Assembly (NCBI RefSeq): GCF_030867145.1
Contig: NC_134417.1
Coordinates: forward strand, 95,441,278-95,505,277
Source: Opisthocomus hoazin
Taxonomy: Eukaryota > Chordata > Aves > Opisthocomiformes > Opisthocomidae
Direction of reading: 5' to 3'
Length of the DNA stretch: 64,000 nt
The position numbers and the translations under genes are program-made. A model generated the notes under the pieces. That model made no database searches and had not been told where the DNA came from. It saw only the letters and a list, made by a program, of their open reading frames with translations. Positions 13,779 through 24,830 of this stretch are shown one piece after another; positions within the stretch are counted from its first letter, which is position 1, and every line of letters begins with the position of its first letter.

Positions 13779-14865
13779 GTCCCCACGGGCCTTCCACTCG
13801 CCACACAGCCGCCTTCCAGCCCTACCAGGGACCACGGCTGCAGGAGTGGGTCTGAGAGCAGCACAGCCAGGCAGCCCGCTGTGCTCACCCCGCACCGGGA
13901 CCCCCGTTCTGGCCGGGAGGAGGCTGGGGAGCCAGCAGCCTACTCCTCTGCACCGATTCCTGTGGACTCTCCCCATGCAGCGGGGAGGGGGTGTTGTGCA
14001 GACCCAGTGCTGTCAGCTTGCAGAGGGTCCCCCCCGTAGTCACCGGGATGGGGGCTCCAGTACAACCCGTTCTCATGACCGGTACAGGAGGAGGAGAGGC
14101 AGTTTCTCTGTGCTCCCCCCACCACACACACACGTAGATAATACAGGGGCTGGAGGCAGTTCTGTGGCCTTCTCCTGTGCAGCTGGCACTGGGGAGGGTG
14201 ATTGCTGCACCCGCTCCCAGAAACGGTAGGGCAGTCTGGGCAGTTCCCTCCCGCGTCGACCTTGCCGTGCACCCTGGGTGCAGTGGGGAGGGGGGGTGCA
14301 GCAGAAGGTGCATGTTTCTCCACTGCGCCCCTGTGCTCCTCTCTGCTTCTGGCCATGCAGGGAGGGATCCCCTCGCTGGTACCGCTCCCCACATGCTGAT
14401 GCAAAAGGAGCTTTTCTCCCACACAGCCGCTGGACAAAGGTCCCTCCAGCCTCCCTGATGACCTACAGGGGGAAGAGGATGGTCACCCCAGGATCCCCAG
14501 CTGTGTCTGTCTGTCTGTAGAGTCACTGTCCTTCCAGGTTCAAGCCCCAAAGCCATACACAGTGTCTCCATCAGAGCATCACCGCTGGCTCCCGCTGCTG
14601 CCCAGGTGGGGCTGGTCTCCGGCTGAGCAAGAGGAGAGAGGAGATGAGCATCTCCCTTTGGTTTTGGGCCAAGCTTGCAGCTGAGTGCTGGAACCCCAAG
14701 GCTTTGGACACTGCTGTGGAATGTCTCTGTCACTTGTGTATAAAATGTACATTGGAAATATTTATATGGACACTCTGTATATACTGTTTCTTTGCCATGA
14801 GTTGCCCTGTGTGTGTTATCTGCAGCCAAGGAGACTAAGGCCAATAAAGCAACCCATCTCCTGCC
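13779..14865 (+). other. AGAP3: AGAP3 3'UTR
   Basis: About 1.1 kb from the TAG stop to just past the AATAAA at 14,843-14,848. No coding potential is seen. The last 150 bases turn AT-rich (GTGTATAAAATGTACATTGG around 14,737 and TTTATATGGA after it), typical of a vertebrate 3'UTR end. The cleavage site itself is estimated. Confidence 0.75.
14843..14848 (+). terminator. AGAP3: AGAP3 polyadenylation signal
   Basis: A canonical AATAAA lies 1.07 kb after the stop codon and is followed within 50 bases by T/G-rich sequence (GCTTTTCTGTGTGCTGCC). It is the only canonical signal I noticed between the stop and the CR1 at 15 kb. Confidence 0.75.
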
Positions 14866-15067
14866 AGCCCAGCTTTTCTGTGTGCTGCCTTTTGGGCCTC
14901 CAGTGCAGCCTCCAGTCTGCTTCTTGCCCACTCTGCAAGGTCTGGTGGATTTCCATCCCAGACTGACAAATGTTCATCCCTTTCTCCTCCAGCTTGGAAG
15001 TTGGTAACAGCAGTCCTGTGCTGAACTGGGCCCTTTGGTGGACATGGCAGAGTGCTGGGATGGGGAG

Positions 15068-15487
15068 GGGAGCTTTTAGGGGACTGGAGCATCTCTCCCA
15101 TGAGGAAAGGCTGAGAGAGCTGGGCTTGTTTAGCCTGGAGAAGAGAAGGCTGAGAGGGAACCTTAGAAATGCCTATAAATATCTTAAGGATGGGTGTCAA
15201 GAGGATGGGGCCAGACTCTTTCCAGTGGTGCCCAGCGACAGGACAAGGGGCAATGGGCACAAACTGAAGCAGAGGAAGTTCCAGCTGAACTTCTTCCCTC
15301 TGAGGGTGACAGAGCACTGGAACAGGCTGCCCAGGGAAGTCGTGGATTCCCCTTCTCTGGAGATTTTCAAGACCCGGCTGGACGCGGTCCTGTGCAGCCT
15401 GCTCTGGGTGACCCTGCTTTGGCAGGGGGTTGGATGGGGTGATCCCCACATGTTCCTTCCAACCCCTGCCATTCTGTGATTCTGTGA
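15068..15487 (+). mobile_element. CR1 LINE, 5'-truncated, 3' end intact
   Basis: Recognisable from GGACTGGAGCATCTCTCCCA through GAAAGGCTGAGAGAGCTGGG and the CR1 3'UTR to the terminal ATTCTGTGATTCTGTGA at 15,472-15,487. About 420 bases of 3' sequence survive. It lies 220 bases beyond the AGAP3 poly(A) signal, in the same orientation. Confidence 0.93.
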
Positions 15488-16379
15488 GATGTATCAACAC
15501 CAGACGCCGTGGGACAATGCAGGGACACGGCCCCAGAGGGATGCATGACTCCAGTGGGATCAGGGATGGGCAGAGCAGAGAGGTGTGCTGGGCAGGGGAC
15601 ATGCTGGGTCAGAAATGCTGGGGCCAGCTGGTCCCTGTACACAGTACAGTGAGTTTGAAGCTGGGGGTGGGGGGGAGGCAAAGATGGGCAGGGAATGGTG
15701 GGCTGTCTCAGCGAGCAAGGAGCCTGGGTGGTTTGCTACGGCTAAAAGGTTGCTGCAGAAGACTGGGTCATCTGGTCCCAAGGCGCAGACAGCCCCCAGG
15801 CAGGGAGCCATCATTCTCTGCTTTGCCATCCCTGACCGCACGTGTCTCTCCCAGCTTTTGGCAGGGTAAGGCCCCAGAGCTGCTGGTTCTCTTCTGGCTT
15901 CACCCAAGGCCACACCACAAGTGACGGTTTGGGGCTCCAGCGTCCCCTTTGCTGTGTCTACGTCCAGGCTCAGCGCTGACGTGGGACTGGGCATGGGTCT
16001 GGGTCCCCAAGCCTGCATGGCAGTGGTGTAGGGAAGGGAGGTACCAAGAGTCTGCTCTCCTGCCTGGCACCCCACATGCCTCAGGCTCTCCCCCACCCCG
16101 CCCCCGACCCCTGTTGCCTCCCCTCCACACCCCTTCCATGGCAAAGGGCTGCCATGCTGGTGGCTGCGGGTGGTGGCCCCAGCCCCTCCACCAGTTCTTT
16201 GACCCTTCTCTGTGTGCCGGCTGCATGTGCCAGTGTTGTGCTCCCTGTCCGGTCCCAGTCCCAGCCCTCCCTGCCTGTGCCTGTGTCAGCCCCTCACTCC
16301 CTGTCCCCTCTCTCCCTCGCGGTGCCCATCGGTGCCCCTGCACCGGCCCAGTCCCAGTCCCAGCCCGGCACGGGGTTTG

Positions 16380-16650
16380 GTTAATTTCCTGGCGACTGCA
16401 TTAGCGGGAATGGAAGCCGAGGGACGGCAGCTCCTCTGGGGCCCATTAATCATCCCCCTCAGACAAGCTGCCTTGATTACAAGTGGCAAGAAATTCATTA
16501 GGGCTGCGGCTCTGACAACTTTTATCTGCGCGGCTGGATCTGACTCATTAGGCAGCCAAATTAAAGCCATGATGGGCCCTGATGAAATTCACTGCTTGTT
16601 TATCTTGTGCGATCTGATACATCTGCCCATACATCATCTCCCGTGCGGGA
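16380..16650. promoter_or_regulatory. Candidate conserved non-coding enhancer block between AGAP3 and GBX1
   Basis: A 270-base AT-balanced island sits between very GC-rich flanks and shows dense developmental motifs. They are CATTAATCAT at 16,444-16,453, TTATCT (GATA) at 16,522-16,527, TGACTCA (AP-1) at 16,541-16,547, AAATTA at 16,558-16,563 and TGTTTATC (forkhead-like) at 16,597-16,604. The abrupt composition change and lack of repeats or coding frame fit a conserved element. It lies 7.3 kb beyond the GBX1 poly(A) end. Conservation is not tested here. Confidence 0.55.
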
Positions 16651-19299
16651 TCCCGCCCGGCCCAGCCCCGGCGCCTCCCTTCCCATCCCAGCCCTGCCTG
16701 GGCACCCCTGGCCTTCGGCACAGCCCAGACCCAGCCCTGGGCCGGGGTCTCCAGCCAAACCCCTCGCTTGCCCCTGCTCTTCACCTGCGGGTCTGCCCCC
16801 GGGTCGGGGCTGGGAGCAGTGGCCGTGCCAGCAGGGGCCATATGAGGACAGCGCTGTGGCCACACGGCCCTGAGCAGCCCCTCCGGGGCCACGCGGTGCC
16901 CCTGGGGGTGTGCAGACCCCTGCGGGGCACCCACAGCCCTGGCCGGGTCCTTGTGGTGGCACCGCTCGCAGCGTGCAGACCCGCGGAGACAGACCCGGCG
17001 CCCTGCTGTTGCCTGCAACTTGCGAATGGGTGCTGGGGGTCCAGGGGCTGCCCAGGGAAAAGGAGCTTGTGCCCAGGGGGAAGGAGCGCCAGCAGCCCCC
17101 GCCGTGGGCTCTGACACCATCCTGAACAGCCAAGACAAAAGCCCTTTTCTTGAGCTCATGAGCAGGCAGGCAAGGCCACTGTGGGCTGCTGGCACCTTCA
17201 GGAAGGTCTCACTGCCACCCCATACCAGTGTGCTGCCCCCGGGCAAGGGCCGGCGCTGGCCATGGGCAGCCTTTGGGCTGCAGCACACTGTTCTTCCAGC
17301 AGGAAGGTGTTTGCACTGAACAACAGCATCCCTGTCAAGAAAAAAAAGGGTACCCCCATCTGGCAGTGGGGCCAGGCCCCAGCAGCAGCCCTCTGGTCCT
17401 GCCCCAGCCCAGCGTTATCCCACTGTTCATGTGGTGGTCCACATGGCTTCACGCCGTCCTGAGCCAGCACGGGCTGAGGCAGGAGCTGCTCTGTCCATGT
17501 TTGGGGGCAGGAGCTGCTGTGTCCATGTTGAGGGGCAGGAGCTGCTGCGTCTGTGTTGGTGCCAGGGAGGGCACAGGTGGACCCTCCACGCTGCTCTGTA
17601 CCGCACAGGAGTGTGCCAGGACAGGAGCACCGTGAGGCTGACCCCGCACAGCGCAGCCCCCAGCAGCAACGATGACCAGACCAGCGCCTTGGCAGCACCA
17701 TAACGACCCTGCCGCCAGCTGGCACCACTCGCACCGCTGAGCTGGAGCAGCGGCTGCAGCAGGATGTGGGTGCTGCAGGGCGGGAGTGAGGATGCAGACT
17801 GATGCCATCAGCACATTCGGAGTGTGCAGCCCCAGGCCGCAGGTCTACAAAGCTTCCCAGAGAGCCTGGGCACAGCAAACCACACCAGGACAAGCCCCAT
17901 AGGGCACAACACGCAAACAAAGCCCCACGGGCCCCCTCACAGCCCTGGCTGAGGTGGCACAGCCTCCTGGGGGGTTATGTAGGTGGGCAGCAGCCATGAC
18001 ATGGGGCAGTACCACCCAGCCCCAAGGCAGCTGGGGCCATACACTTGGGTGCAAGCAGAGGTTCTTTTACAAGTGATGGCCAGAGCAGAGGTCATGCTAT
18101 TGCTCTGCACTTTCGTGTTTCCAGTCAGACCTACCTCTTTGAAAGAGGGGGCAGAGGTGTGACAATGTCCCAGGTCCCTTGACCTCTGCTTGCCAAGAGA
18201 AGTCACCAATATGTTCCACTGCACCCTATATCCATGCATGTCTCGGCATCTGGTCTGCCTGTGGGTGCAGGAGTGTAGCACAGGTTCTTGCAAAGCCCTC
18301 TGGAGAAGAGTTCAGCCTGGCAGCTGAGGACACAGGCACACGCTGGTAGGCTGTGCAAGGTACGGGGCAGGCAGGCAAGTGGGAGGGACACCCCCCCCCC
18401 CTTCCCTGGGAAGGGTTTCAGCAGTCCTGCCTATCTATGGATCATCAAGCACTACAGCCCTGTCAAGTGCTTCATAACTTGCCAAGCACCCCAGTGAGCA
18501 GCAGCACAGCAGAGTGTGGCTACAGTCTCTCTCTCTCCTCCTAGCCCTCACTTCCAGCATGCCCTTGATAACTCCTTTTAGCTCTTGGGTCATTTTCCTT
18601 TGGCACTGAAGATACACCCACCAGGAGTCTACACTCTGCAGCTGGGGCCATCATGACCAGACTAACTACTGCATCCCCTCTGCAGCTCAACTCTGTCCTG
18701 CTGCAGAGCTGGCTGTAAAGGAATTGGAGGTGGTTGAGGGGAGCTCATGGCCCTTCCCGGGTGCCAGGTTGGTGGGAAAGGATGTTCATGTTCCTGTCCT
18801 GCCCACGTGCAGTCAGAGCAAATTTCCCCCCACCACGGGATAGGTTTGTGGCATTGCAGGGTTCCTGCAGTGACGACACCCGCGTTGCACAGTGCAATTT
18901 GCCTCAAAGGGTGTGCTTGTTCAGGCACTGACCCTCACACAGGCCTACGCACCCTTGTTTCAGGGTAGGCACATGCAGTGCCAGCCATGTCCCCAGACCT
19001 TGGCCAGGCACTCCTGACAAAGGCGAGGAGTATGCTGAGCTGCCTTCTAAAGGAAACCTGCAGCAGCACAGATTCCCCACCAGTGCAGCACAGCGCAGTG
19101 CAGCGTTCCTCTGCCCTGCCTGAAGTCTGCTCATACTGGGGTTGGAGGGACGATGACAGCCACCACTGCACACCAACTTTGGAAAAAAAAAAAATCCCAG
19201 TGTGACCTCCTGGGGAACTGTTCTGTGAGCCACTCAACTAAGCATCCAAGTGAGTCATGGAGAGGCTGACTAATGAACAACAGTAGCATCAGCACCATA

Positions 19300-19742
19300 G
19301 AAGAGCAACGAGGCTGGTGAAAGGTGTAGGGAACAAGTCTTATGAGGAGCGGTTGAGGGAGCTGGGGCTGTTTCGTCTGGAGAAGAGGAGGGTGAGGGGA
19401 GACCTTATTGCTCTCTACAACTACCTGAAAGGAGGTTGTAGTGAGGCAGGTATTGGTCTCTTCTCCCAAGTACCTAGCGATAGGACGAGAGGAAATCACC
19501 TCAAGTTGTGTCGGGGAGGTTTAGATTGGATATTAGGAAAATTCCTTTACTGCAAGAGTGGTCAGGCATTGGAACAGGCTGCCTGGAGAAGTGGTGGAGT
19601 TCCCATCCCTGGAGGAGTTAAAAAAAACTTGTAGATGTGGCACTTCAGGAAATGGTTTAGCAGGCATGGTGGTGTTGGGTTGACAGTTGGACTTCATGAT
19701 GTTAGAGATCTTTTCCAACCTTAATGATTCTATGATTCTATG
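19300..19742 (+). mobile_element. CR1 LINE, 5'-truncated
   Basis: It starts in AGAAGAGCAACGAGGCTGGT and continues through GAGGGAGCTGGGGCTGTTTC, CTACAACTACCTGAAAGGAG and TTGGAACAGGCTGCCTGGAG. It ends with the terminal octamers GATTCTATGATTCTATG at about 19,741. It belongs to a different CR1 subfamily from the copies at 15, 38 and 58 kb, whose tails read ATTCTGTG. Confidence 0.95.
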
Positions 19743-19979
19743 TTGTGGCCCATCAAATGTTCATACTAGTGCATTGTTAGAGAATGCTATGAATTAGCTT
19801 TGCTGCACTAAAAAATCTTTCGCTGAGAGGGGATCACTGAGTGAGTAAATACCCCCAATCACTACTCCATCCGTAGTTCTTTAAGAACCATTGTCCAGGT
19901 AAATGAGTGGGCAGGTCTGGGTAGAAAGAATTCCCTTGTAAATGATGAAACTGTCTTCATTAGGGCAAAATAAGTCTTG

Positions 19980-20105
19980 TTTGTATGTATGTGTGTGTAT
20001 ATATATATGTATAAAAATGTCTATAAATAAATGCATGTCCATGTATGTACCTTTTACTCTATGTGTGTATGTGTGCACACATGCATATGCACAAGTGTGT
20101 GCATT
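19980..20105. repeat. TG/TA-rich microsatellite block
   Basis: Interrupted runs of GTATGTATGTGTGTGTATAT followed by ATGTGTGTATGTGTGCACAC. It is simple-sequence and variable in nature, with no coding sense. Confidence 0.8.
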
Positions 20106-20109
20106 GGGG

Positions 20110-20400
20110 TATCCATGTAAGAGTCTCCTCTGCCAGTTCCTACTCCAGGACACAGACAAGAGACAGAAGGTGGTACATGGGAAATTCCAACTAGATAGAA
20201 GGAAGAAAAATACTAGGAAGGTGGTCAGACACTGCAACAGGGGCCTGGAGAGGTAGGATCACCATCCTTGGACATACTTGAAGTCAGCTGGACAAGTTCC
20301 TCGGCATCCTGATCTAATGGGACCAGCTTTGAGCAGGTGTTGGACCAGAGAGCTGCTGAGGTCCCTTCCTATCTGCATGGCTCTGTCATGCCAGGGTCTG
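20110..20400 (+). mobile_element. Decayed CR1 3' fragment
   Basis: Scattered CR1-like words remain in order: GGAAATTCCAACTAGATAGA, AGGTGGTCAGACACTGCAAC, GGACATACTTGAAGTCAGCT and AGCAGGTGTTGGACCAGAGA. There is no intact terminal octamer. It is much older than the copy ending at 19,742 and may be a separate insertion. Confidence 0.6.
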
Positions 20401-23400
20401 TCTTCTCTGCCCAGTTTTTCATTGTTGCTCTCCTCCTCCCACCCACCCAGGTCTAAATGATTCAGTACCTATAACCGTAGCTTGTGGGGCATGCTGCACC
20501 CTCGGCCCCAGCAGCATTTCTGTTTGGGGGAGGTTCTGTAACCACTTCGTGCAGTGTGGACAGTGCCATTCGCTGCAGCCACTGGTGTGCTGCAGTGCTT
20601 TGCTCCGTGCTATGCAGGAGGCATCAGAGTCATTGCAAAGCACAAGGTTCACAGGGGAGCTCTGTTCTGCACAGTGCAAGGAGCACTCAGCTGCTCTGCA
20701 CCCCAACACCCCTGGTGACAGCAGTGAGCCTGTCACCTCCATCAGCACCAGACTGAGCTTCACCTCGCTGCAGCACTTGCAGTTATATTAACACAACTGT
20801 TCGTGGGGTTGCACTGTGACTGCTCTGGGACTGCTCTAACTCAGTAACAAAAAAAGCCGAAAACCAAGTAACTGCTAAGAAGCTGAAAGCTCCAGTTCTC
20901 CAATCCAGTCTACAGGCAGTCAATGAACAAGTATGAGGTCAGAGTTGGGCTGCTTTGCACACAGAGTTCAGGTTGGTAGTGGCATGACCAGTGGGGGGAG
21001 AACGATGGGTTAAGAACACAATAAACTGGTGCTGTCACTGGGGCAGAACATATCAAATCACAGTGTCAGCTAGAAATGCCGAGAATAACGGGTTCTTGGG
21101 CCCTAAAATAAAATTTAACTTCTTTCAGTGTCACTGCCCCAACCCTGCAGCTATGGGCATTTTTCAGAGCTCTGTGTTTATTCTTGTACTGCTGTGCTCT
21201 GCTAGGTTGCAGTGGCACAGGCCCCTCATGTGGACACATTTATAGTGACAGAGCACTGCTTATTGCTGCATAATTGCTTTATCCTGCCTCCCTCTGCCCT
21301 TCCCACCCTCCTTCACCAGCTGGCCCAGATGTAAGTGCATCAGTTCACATGCAGGAGTTACTGCAATTGGTGCAAATGATGTTCTTGCCTTTTGCAGCCA
21401 TGTAGTGTAGACAAGTTACCATTCTCTGCCTCAGACCAGCCCAGACCCAAGGAGGGAGAAGCAGGGAGTACCTGAGCTGTGGTTTTCAGGTGCAGGCAGC
21501 TCTACCACTGTGTGTTGAAGGGAACTGCCAGCTCCCCTGAGGGTAGGGCAGCTGGGGTCATCTACCAGAGGACATTTACCTCCTGTGATCCAGAGCGAAT
21601 GCCTACCTGAGCAGGCCAAGCCCACACTGGGGATGCTGTGAGCAACACCAGTCCAGGCAGTTCCTGAGAACGCATTCGCCTTTCCAGGTTGGTGGTGCAG
21701 GAGACAGAGGCAGAAACTGTCCTGCCATGGCTGCAGGAAGCCAGCTGTGCTCTGCTTCCCAGCAAATGCTGAGAAATCCAGGTCATGAAAAGATCCTGCA
21801 GAACTGTCTCAGGACCTGCAACAAACATCTCATGGAAAGAAGCACCCACCCGGGACATCCAGAAGCACAGCTTTGTCCTAACAGTTGCTCTGCTCTGAGC
21901 TGTGGCTGTCCTCACGCAGGCCAGCCAGAGCCAGTAGCTGCACGACAAGGACAGCCACCCACCAGTGCCCTGAGGCTACAGGGCTCTGCAGGAGGAGTGG
22001 GCTGCGCGGGCTGAGTGCGGGGTCCACACTCCAGATTAAGATAATACACCTGCCAAACAGGGAAGGGCCATGGGGAGGGAGCACACACACGCACACCCCC
22101 ATCCCCCAGGCAGCATGGAGATGGGCCAGCCCTTGCTGTGGCATCAGGGAGTGCACCCAGCAAGGTGAATTTGGCTCTTGCTGTCAGGGGTGTTGCACAC
22201 TCTTTCTAAGCTGTGTCTCCCAGGGAAGGGTGCCAATGGCTAGCTGGGCCCTGTGTGAACAGAACTCCATATGAAACCTAAGAGCAATTGGTGTCCCAGC
22301 AGCATCATGTCCCACACCCTCGAAGAGAGCCTTCTCCCTGTCCAGGAACCTCTGGTGGGATTACATTGGGTGCTGTTACTGCAGCACAGATGCACGAGCT
22401 CCCTTGCCCCATGGGCTGGGCTGGGTGATGTTTGTCAAACCAGCAACAGAGGCTTTCGTGGCTGGACACCTAATTAGCAGTGGAATCATATGGTCCTCCA
22501 CACTGTTGACTCAGGAGTGTCCATGCAGCTGTGCCCCGTGCAAAACTGGCTCTTCATCAGGTTCTGGGGTTGGGCTCAGTCATGTGAGATAGGCCCTGGC
22601 TTCAGAAGCAGCATCTCGTGCAATAGCTCTCAAGAGCAGACTGTTCCAGCCTCGCTGGCCTAGATGAGAGAGTCCCTGCCCAGCAAGCCTGAAACCCCTC
22701 TCCTGTACCAGCGCAGTGAGACCCAGCAGCTGCTGCAGGCTGGGGCAAGGAGACACAGTGTCGGTGCCAGCAGTGCCTGGTCCCCGCTGGCCCTGCTCAC
22801 TGCTGCGGAACCTCAGCAGAGTGGTAAGAGAAGCAGCAGCTGTTACTGGTGAGACAGGCTGAGGTTTCCAAGGAAGGGCAAGACCCTCACCTTACCCTGA
22901 GCCCAGCCATGGGACAGGCAGCCCTGGCAGCCTGCACCGCCCCAGGATTCAGTGGCAGTAAGGCACCTGAGCTGCAGGAGGATTTCTCCATTCACTCCCC
23001 ATGGGCTGGGGAGGAGGAAAGCCTTCAAGGCAGGACTCTTCTAGCAGACAGTGCAGCCCTGAAGAGCTGGAGGACATTGCATCGCTGGGGCTCAGATGCG
23101 GCGGTGGCATGTGGGACTGAGTGTGCACAGAGCTGGCACAGGACGCCGGGGCAGCGCTGGGGACAGCAGGCAGGCATCCCGTCTGGATCGGGCAGAGGCC
23201 GAGGAGGCTGTGGGCACAGGCTTCTCACCCTGCGGCCAGCAAAGGCACAAGGCCCATCAGGCGGGCAGGGCTTTGCCCTCAGGGAGGGTGGCAATCTGCC
23301 ATCATGCGAAGCAGACCTCAGGGATGGGTCCCTCCTGTACCAGGGCCTGGGGCAGCACGGGTGCCGGCTCTCCCGGGGCAGGGCAGGGAGTGCAGCCGTG

Positions 23401-23759
23401 TCGGAGCTCCGGGGACCAGCGCACAGGTCCCTCTGACCCCGGGCAGCGCTGCTGGCCTGGGGCAGGCCGTGGTGGCAGGGGCTGCTGGAGACGGGGACGG
23501 ACGGCCCCGGCCCGCGCACCTCCCCGCCGGCGGGAGGGCGGACCCGGGGATGGTCCCGGACGCTTCCCAGCCCCTGCCTCGCTTCTCTGCCCCGTCCCGT
23601 GTCTCGGCACCGGCACCGGACCGGGTCCGATGGAGCCCGCAAGACCACCGCTGCTCCCTGCACAGCTGTCGGGTCCGCGGACCCCGGTACCGGCCGACGG
23701 GCGGGCGAGCCCCGGATCCTCCCGCCCTCCCCGGCCGCCCGTCGAGGTCGGCACAGCCG

Positions 23760-23892
23760 CCCACTGCCCCAGTCTGTGCCCCTGCCTCTGTCCCCTCCCC
23801 TGCCTCTGCCCCAGCCCCTTCCCCTTCCCTATCCCCTGCCCGTCTCTGCTCCTGCCCCTGCCCCTTCCCCTGTCTTTGCCCCTGCGGCCGCC
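23760..23892. repeat. CCCCTGCC-type pyrimidine-rich degenerate tandem repeat
   Basis: Imperfect repeats of about 6-12 bases built on CCCCTGCCTCTG and CCCCTTCCC, about 130 bases long. They lie just beyond the GBX1 poly(A) end inside a CpG-rich segment. The minus strand is G/A-rich. Confidence 0.75.
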
Positions 23893-23944
23893 CGTCCCTG
23901 CAGCGCGGCTGGTCGGGCAGCACCGCGGAAGAACCTCGCCTCGC

Positions 23945-24245
23945 TCCATAGAAAATAATTTATTGAAATCACAGCTATACATGGGCGGGCGCCCGCGGGC
24001 AGCGCGGCCCCGGCCCCGGCCCGTCCCGGCGCGGCTGGCGGCTGGAGCCTGCGGGGGGCAGGCGGCCCGCGCTCCCCGCGGCACGGACCGACGGACACGC
24101 TGCCGTATGTACAGAGTTTACACGGAATAAATAAGGGACATGTACAGAGGAGTGCGGGCGGGCGCCCGGGCCGCGCCCCCGCCGCGCCGCTCGCCCCTGC
24201 TGCCGGCGGCCCGCCCGCCCCAGGGTCCGAGAGCCCCGACGGCGC
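23945..24245 (-). other. GBX1: GBX1 3'UTR with poly(A) signal
   Basis: About 300 bases follow the GBX1 stop on the minus strand, ending after an AATAAA at 23,959-23,964 (read as TTTATT on plus). CpG-rich throughout. The short 3'UTR is bounded by the pyrimidine repeat immediately downstream. Confidence 0.75.
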
Positions 24246-24760
24246 TCAGGGCCGGGCGCCCTGCTCGATCTGCTGGTGCTGGCTGCGCACGGCGAAGCGG
24301 TTGACGTGCACGGGGATGGGCACCACGATCTTGGGGTTGCGGACAGGCTCGCCCGAGCGGTTGCTCACGTTGCCCGCCTTGATGCGTTTCCACTTGGCGC
24401 GGCGGTTCTGGAACCAGATCTTCACCTGCACCTCGCTCAGCTTCAGGGCGTGCGCGATCTGCGAGCGCTCCGTCAGGCTCAGGTACTTCTTGCAGTGGAA
24501 CTCCTTCTCCAGCTCCAGCAGCTGCTCGCTGGTGAAGGCCGTGCGTCGCCGGCGGCTCTTCCCGGCCCCGGAGCCCGGCGGGGTCTGCTCGGCCGCGGGG
24601 CCGCCCTTGCCCTTCCCCTTGGCCCCCGCCGCGGCCGCCCCGTCCAGGAAAGGCTCCTCCTCGCTGTCGCCCGCCGAGCTCTCCTCCTCACGCTCGCTGC
24701 ACGGCGTCGCCGCCGACTTCACCTCCAGCTTCTCCTCGTCCGAGCTGTACGCCTTCCCAT
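24246..24760 (-). CDS. GBX1: GBX1 exon 2: acidic linker, homeodomain and C-terminus
   Basis: GBX1 is a gastrulation-brain homeobox transcription factor acting in hindbrain, spinal cord and forebrain patterning. The exon starts after the acceptor TGCCCCGCAG with [13 protein letters not shown], a GBX hallmark. It then runs through a Ser/Glu-rich acidic stretch and a Gly/Lys linker to the homeodomain at residues 222-281 of the predicted 324. Homeodomain features are visible: [20 protein letters not shown], recognition helix [16 protein letters not shown] with W48, F49 and N51, then [20 protein letters not shown] and the end [11 protein letters not shown]. The two-base start joins the one base left by exon 1 as an aspartate codon (GLADGK). 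GBX1 rather than GBX2 is supported by AGAP3 and ASB10 as neighbours. Confidence 0.97.
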
Positions 24761-24813
24761 CTGCGGGGCACACAGCGTCAGCGCCCGACGGCTCCCCGAC
24801 GGGCTCCCCCCAT

Positions 24814-24830
24814 CCCCCCCCCCCCCCCCC
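24814..24830. repeat. C17/G17 homopolymer just upstream of the GBX1 exon 2 acceptor
   Basis: Seventeen uninterrupted Cs on plus, so Gs in the GBX1 transcript. The run is 54-70 bases before the splice acceptor, about where the branch point and pyrimidine tract region begins. It could form a G-quadruplex in the pre-mRNA, and its length may be unreliable in the assembly. Confidence 0.85.

Larger units (their letters stand above)
14866..23944. other. AGAP3-GBX1 intergenic region (3' ends converging)
   Basis: The two genes converge tail to tail here. I see no protein-coding exon. Contents: CR1 copies at 15,068-15,487, 19,300-19,742 and a decayed one near 20.1-20.4 kb; a candidate regulatory island at 16,380-16,650; a TG/TA microsatellite near 20.0 kb; and unique GC-rich sequence. 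The 22.9-24 kb end grades into the CpG island over GBX1 exon 2. Open frames at 16.2-17.1 kb and 23.0-24.1 kb are proline/arginine-rich products of GC content. Confidence 0.7.

Noticed and set aside
16212-17114. 300-codon plus-strand open frame downstream of AGAP3
   Set aside because: Proline/serine-rich, overlaps the motif-dense island, has no domain and no splice or promoter context. Composition-driven.
23096-24130. 344-codon open frame and its antisense partner beyond the GBX1 3' end
   Set aside because: It runs through the pyrimidine tandem repeat and the GBX1 3'UTR. Codon pattern is that of the repeat and CpG island.
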